NCBI GenBank assembly: GCA_030447145.1
Contig: JAUJLY010000168.1
Location: forward strand, 1-6,650
From: Thermomicrobiales bacterium
GTDB lineage: Bacteria; Chloroflexota; Chloroflexia; Thermomicrobiales; UBA6265
DNA: 6,650 nt
Direction: 5' to 3'
Below, piece after piece: positions 6,007 through 6,650 of the stretch. The notes beneath the pieces are model-generated. The model made no database searches and was not told where the DNA came from. It worked only from the letters and a program-made list of their open reading frames with translations. How positions within the stretch are numbered: position 1 is the first letter of the stretch; each line of letters starts with the position of its first letter. A program made the position numbers and the translations under genes.

Positions 6007-6650
6007 CAGCGTGGCTGGTAGCCACCGTCGACATTAATGGTTTGACCAGAGATGTAGGATGCATCGGGGGAAACGAGGAAGCTGACGAGAGCGGCAATAT
6101 CCTCCGGTTCGCCATGTCGTCCCAAGGGAATGTCAGACCGAAGCCGATTCACCAATGTCTCAAAGGACACATCCTTACGACCGGCGCGGCGATGAAGTGC
6201 GCTCCAGTGCATCTCGGTCGCCATGTTTCCAGGGCTCACACAATTGACGCGGATGCCGTGCGGTCCAAGTTCACGAGCCAGGGCCGCAGTCAGCGCCATC
6301 ACTCCGGCCTTGGACGCGCCATAGGCTGCATTACCAACCGGCGTGTCGCGACCGAAGATCGAGCCGACCGTCAGAATGACGCCACTCCGCGCCGGGATCA
6401 TTGCCCGAGCCGCCGCCCGGCAGCAATAAAACGAGCCCTCAAGGTTAACCGAGAGAACCTGACGGAACACCTCGTCTGTCATGTCGATAACCGGTGCGCC
6501 TCTCCCAATGCCCGCGTTGGCGACCATAATGTCAAGACGCCCGAACTGTTGGAGAACCGTAGCCACAAGCAGGTCAACAGCTTCCGAATCGGAAACGTCG
6601 CAACGCATGGTCGTTGCACGCGGACCAAGCTCGGCGAACCCTTGTGGATT
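6006..6650 (-). CDS. SDR-family oxidoreductase, N-terminus beyond the window
   Basis: The reading frame is open to the right edge (base 6650), giving 214 residues. About 40 N-terminal residues with the glycine-rich TGxxxGIG motif should lie outside, for a usual total near 255. Visible: CDVSD (17-21), VANAG (43-47), the active site Ser97, Tyr110 and Lys114 (YGASK), GIRVNCVSPGNMATEM (132-147), IPLGRHGEPEDIA (174-186) and the C-terminal ISGQTINVDGGYQPR. All expected motifs of a classical SDR are present. These fit the FabG/glucose 1-dehydrogenase-like group, which also holds many sugar, polyol and uronate dehydrogenases. An ATG at 6608 is internal and not the start, because the conserved pre-DV segment continues upstream. 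It is the promoter-proximal partner of the shortened SDR downstream. Substrate cannot be assigned. Confidence 0.9.
   Translation of the reverse strand, partial: NPQGFAELGPRATTMRCDVSDSEAVDLLVATVLQQFGRLDIMVANAGIGRGAPVIDMTDEVFRQVLSVNLEGSFYCCRAAARAMIPARSGVILTVGSIFGRDTPVGNAAYGASKAGVMALTAALARELGPHGIRVNCVSPGNMATEMHWSALHRRAGRKDVSFETLVNRLRSDIPLGRHGEPEDIAALVSFLVSPDASYISGQTINVDGGYQPR

Overview
The window carries a carbohydrate and polyol catabolic gene set with moderately high G+C, GTG starts and clear Shine-Dalgarno sites, so it is bacterial chromosomal DNA. The protein sequences (short cupin-type ManA with an HLH metal site, GH4 alpha-galactosidase, a GlpD of about 540 residues, MalG-type permease) would suit a Chloroflexota/Thermomicrobia-like, actinobacterial or rhizobial heterotroph. 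The taxonomic guess is weak and rests on general resemblance only.

Layout. Bases 1-166 (minus) encode the C-terminal end of a MalG-type sugar ABC permease. Its reading frame closes at an in-frame stop (185-187), so the front of the gene is missing. Directly upstream on the same strand lie a near-consensus sigma70-type promoter (215-244) and a perfect 12-bp LacI-type palindrome at the expected transcription start (199-210). Bases 245-509 hold no gene but contain a perfect 14-bp inverted repeat (358-393) and two weaker overlapping hairpins (442-489). glpD (aerobic glycerol-3-phosphate dehydrogenase) is on the minus strand at 510-2138. It is divergent from a plus-strand pair: a GH4 alpha-galactosidase with the CHSV signature (2343-3644) and a class I mannose-6-phosphate isomerase homologue (3808-4875). 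Bases 4956-5275 are the broken front half of a short-chain dehydrogenase (SDR) on the plus strand. The right end holds two minus-strand SDR genes in an operon: an upstream partial one running off the window (6006-6650) and a downstream one (5271-5996) that lacks about 30 residues covering the conserved RVN/PG segment.

How the genes may work together (inference). An alpha-galactoside would be imported by an ABC system, split by the NAD/Mn-dependent GH4 enzyme, and its parts fed to central metabolism through the phosphosugar isomerase, an SDR sugar or polyol dehydrogenase and GlpD. An alpha-galactoside with a mannose or glycerol aglycone would fit, but nothing here proves the substrate. I found no clearly new defence, mobile or RNA system. 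The most notable features are three damaged or shortened genes in 6.6 kb and the intact-looking promoter/operator joined to a permease remnant.
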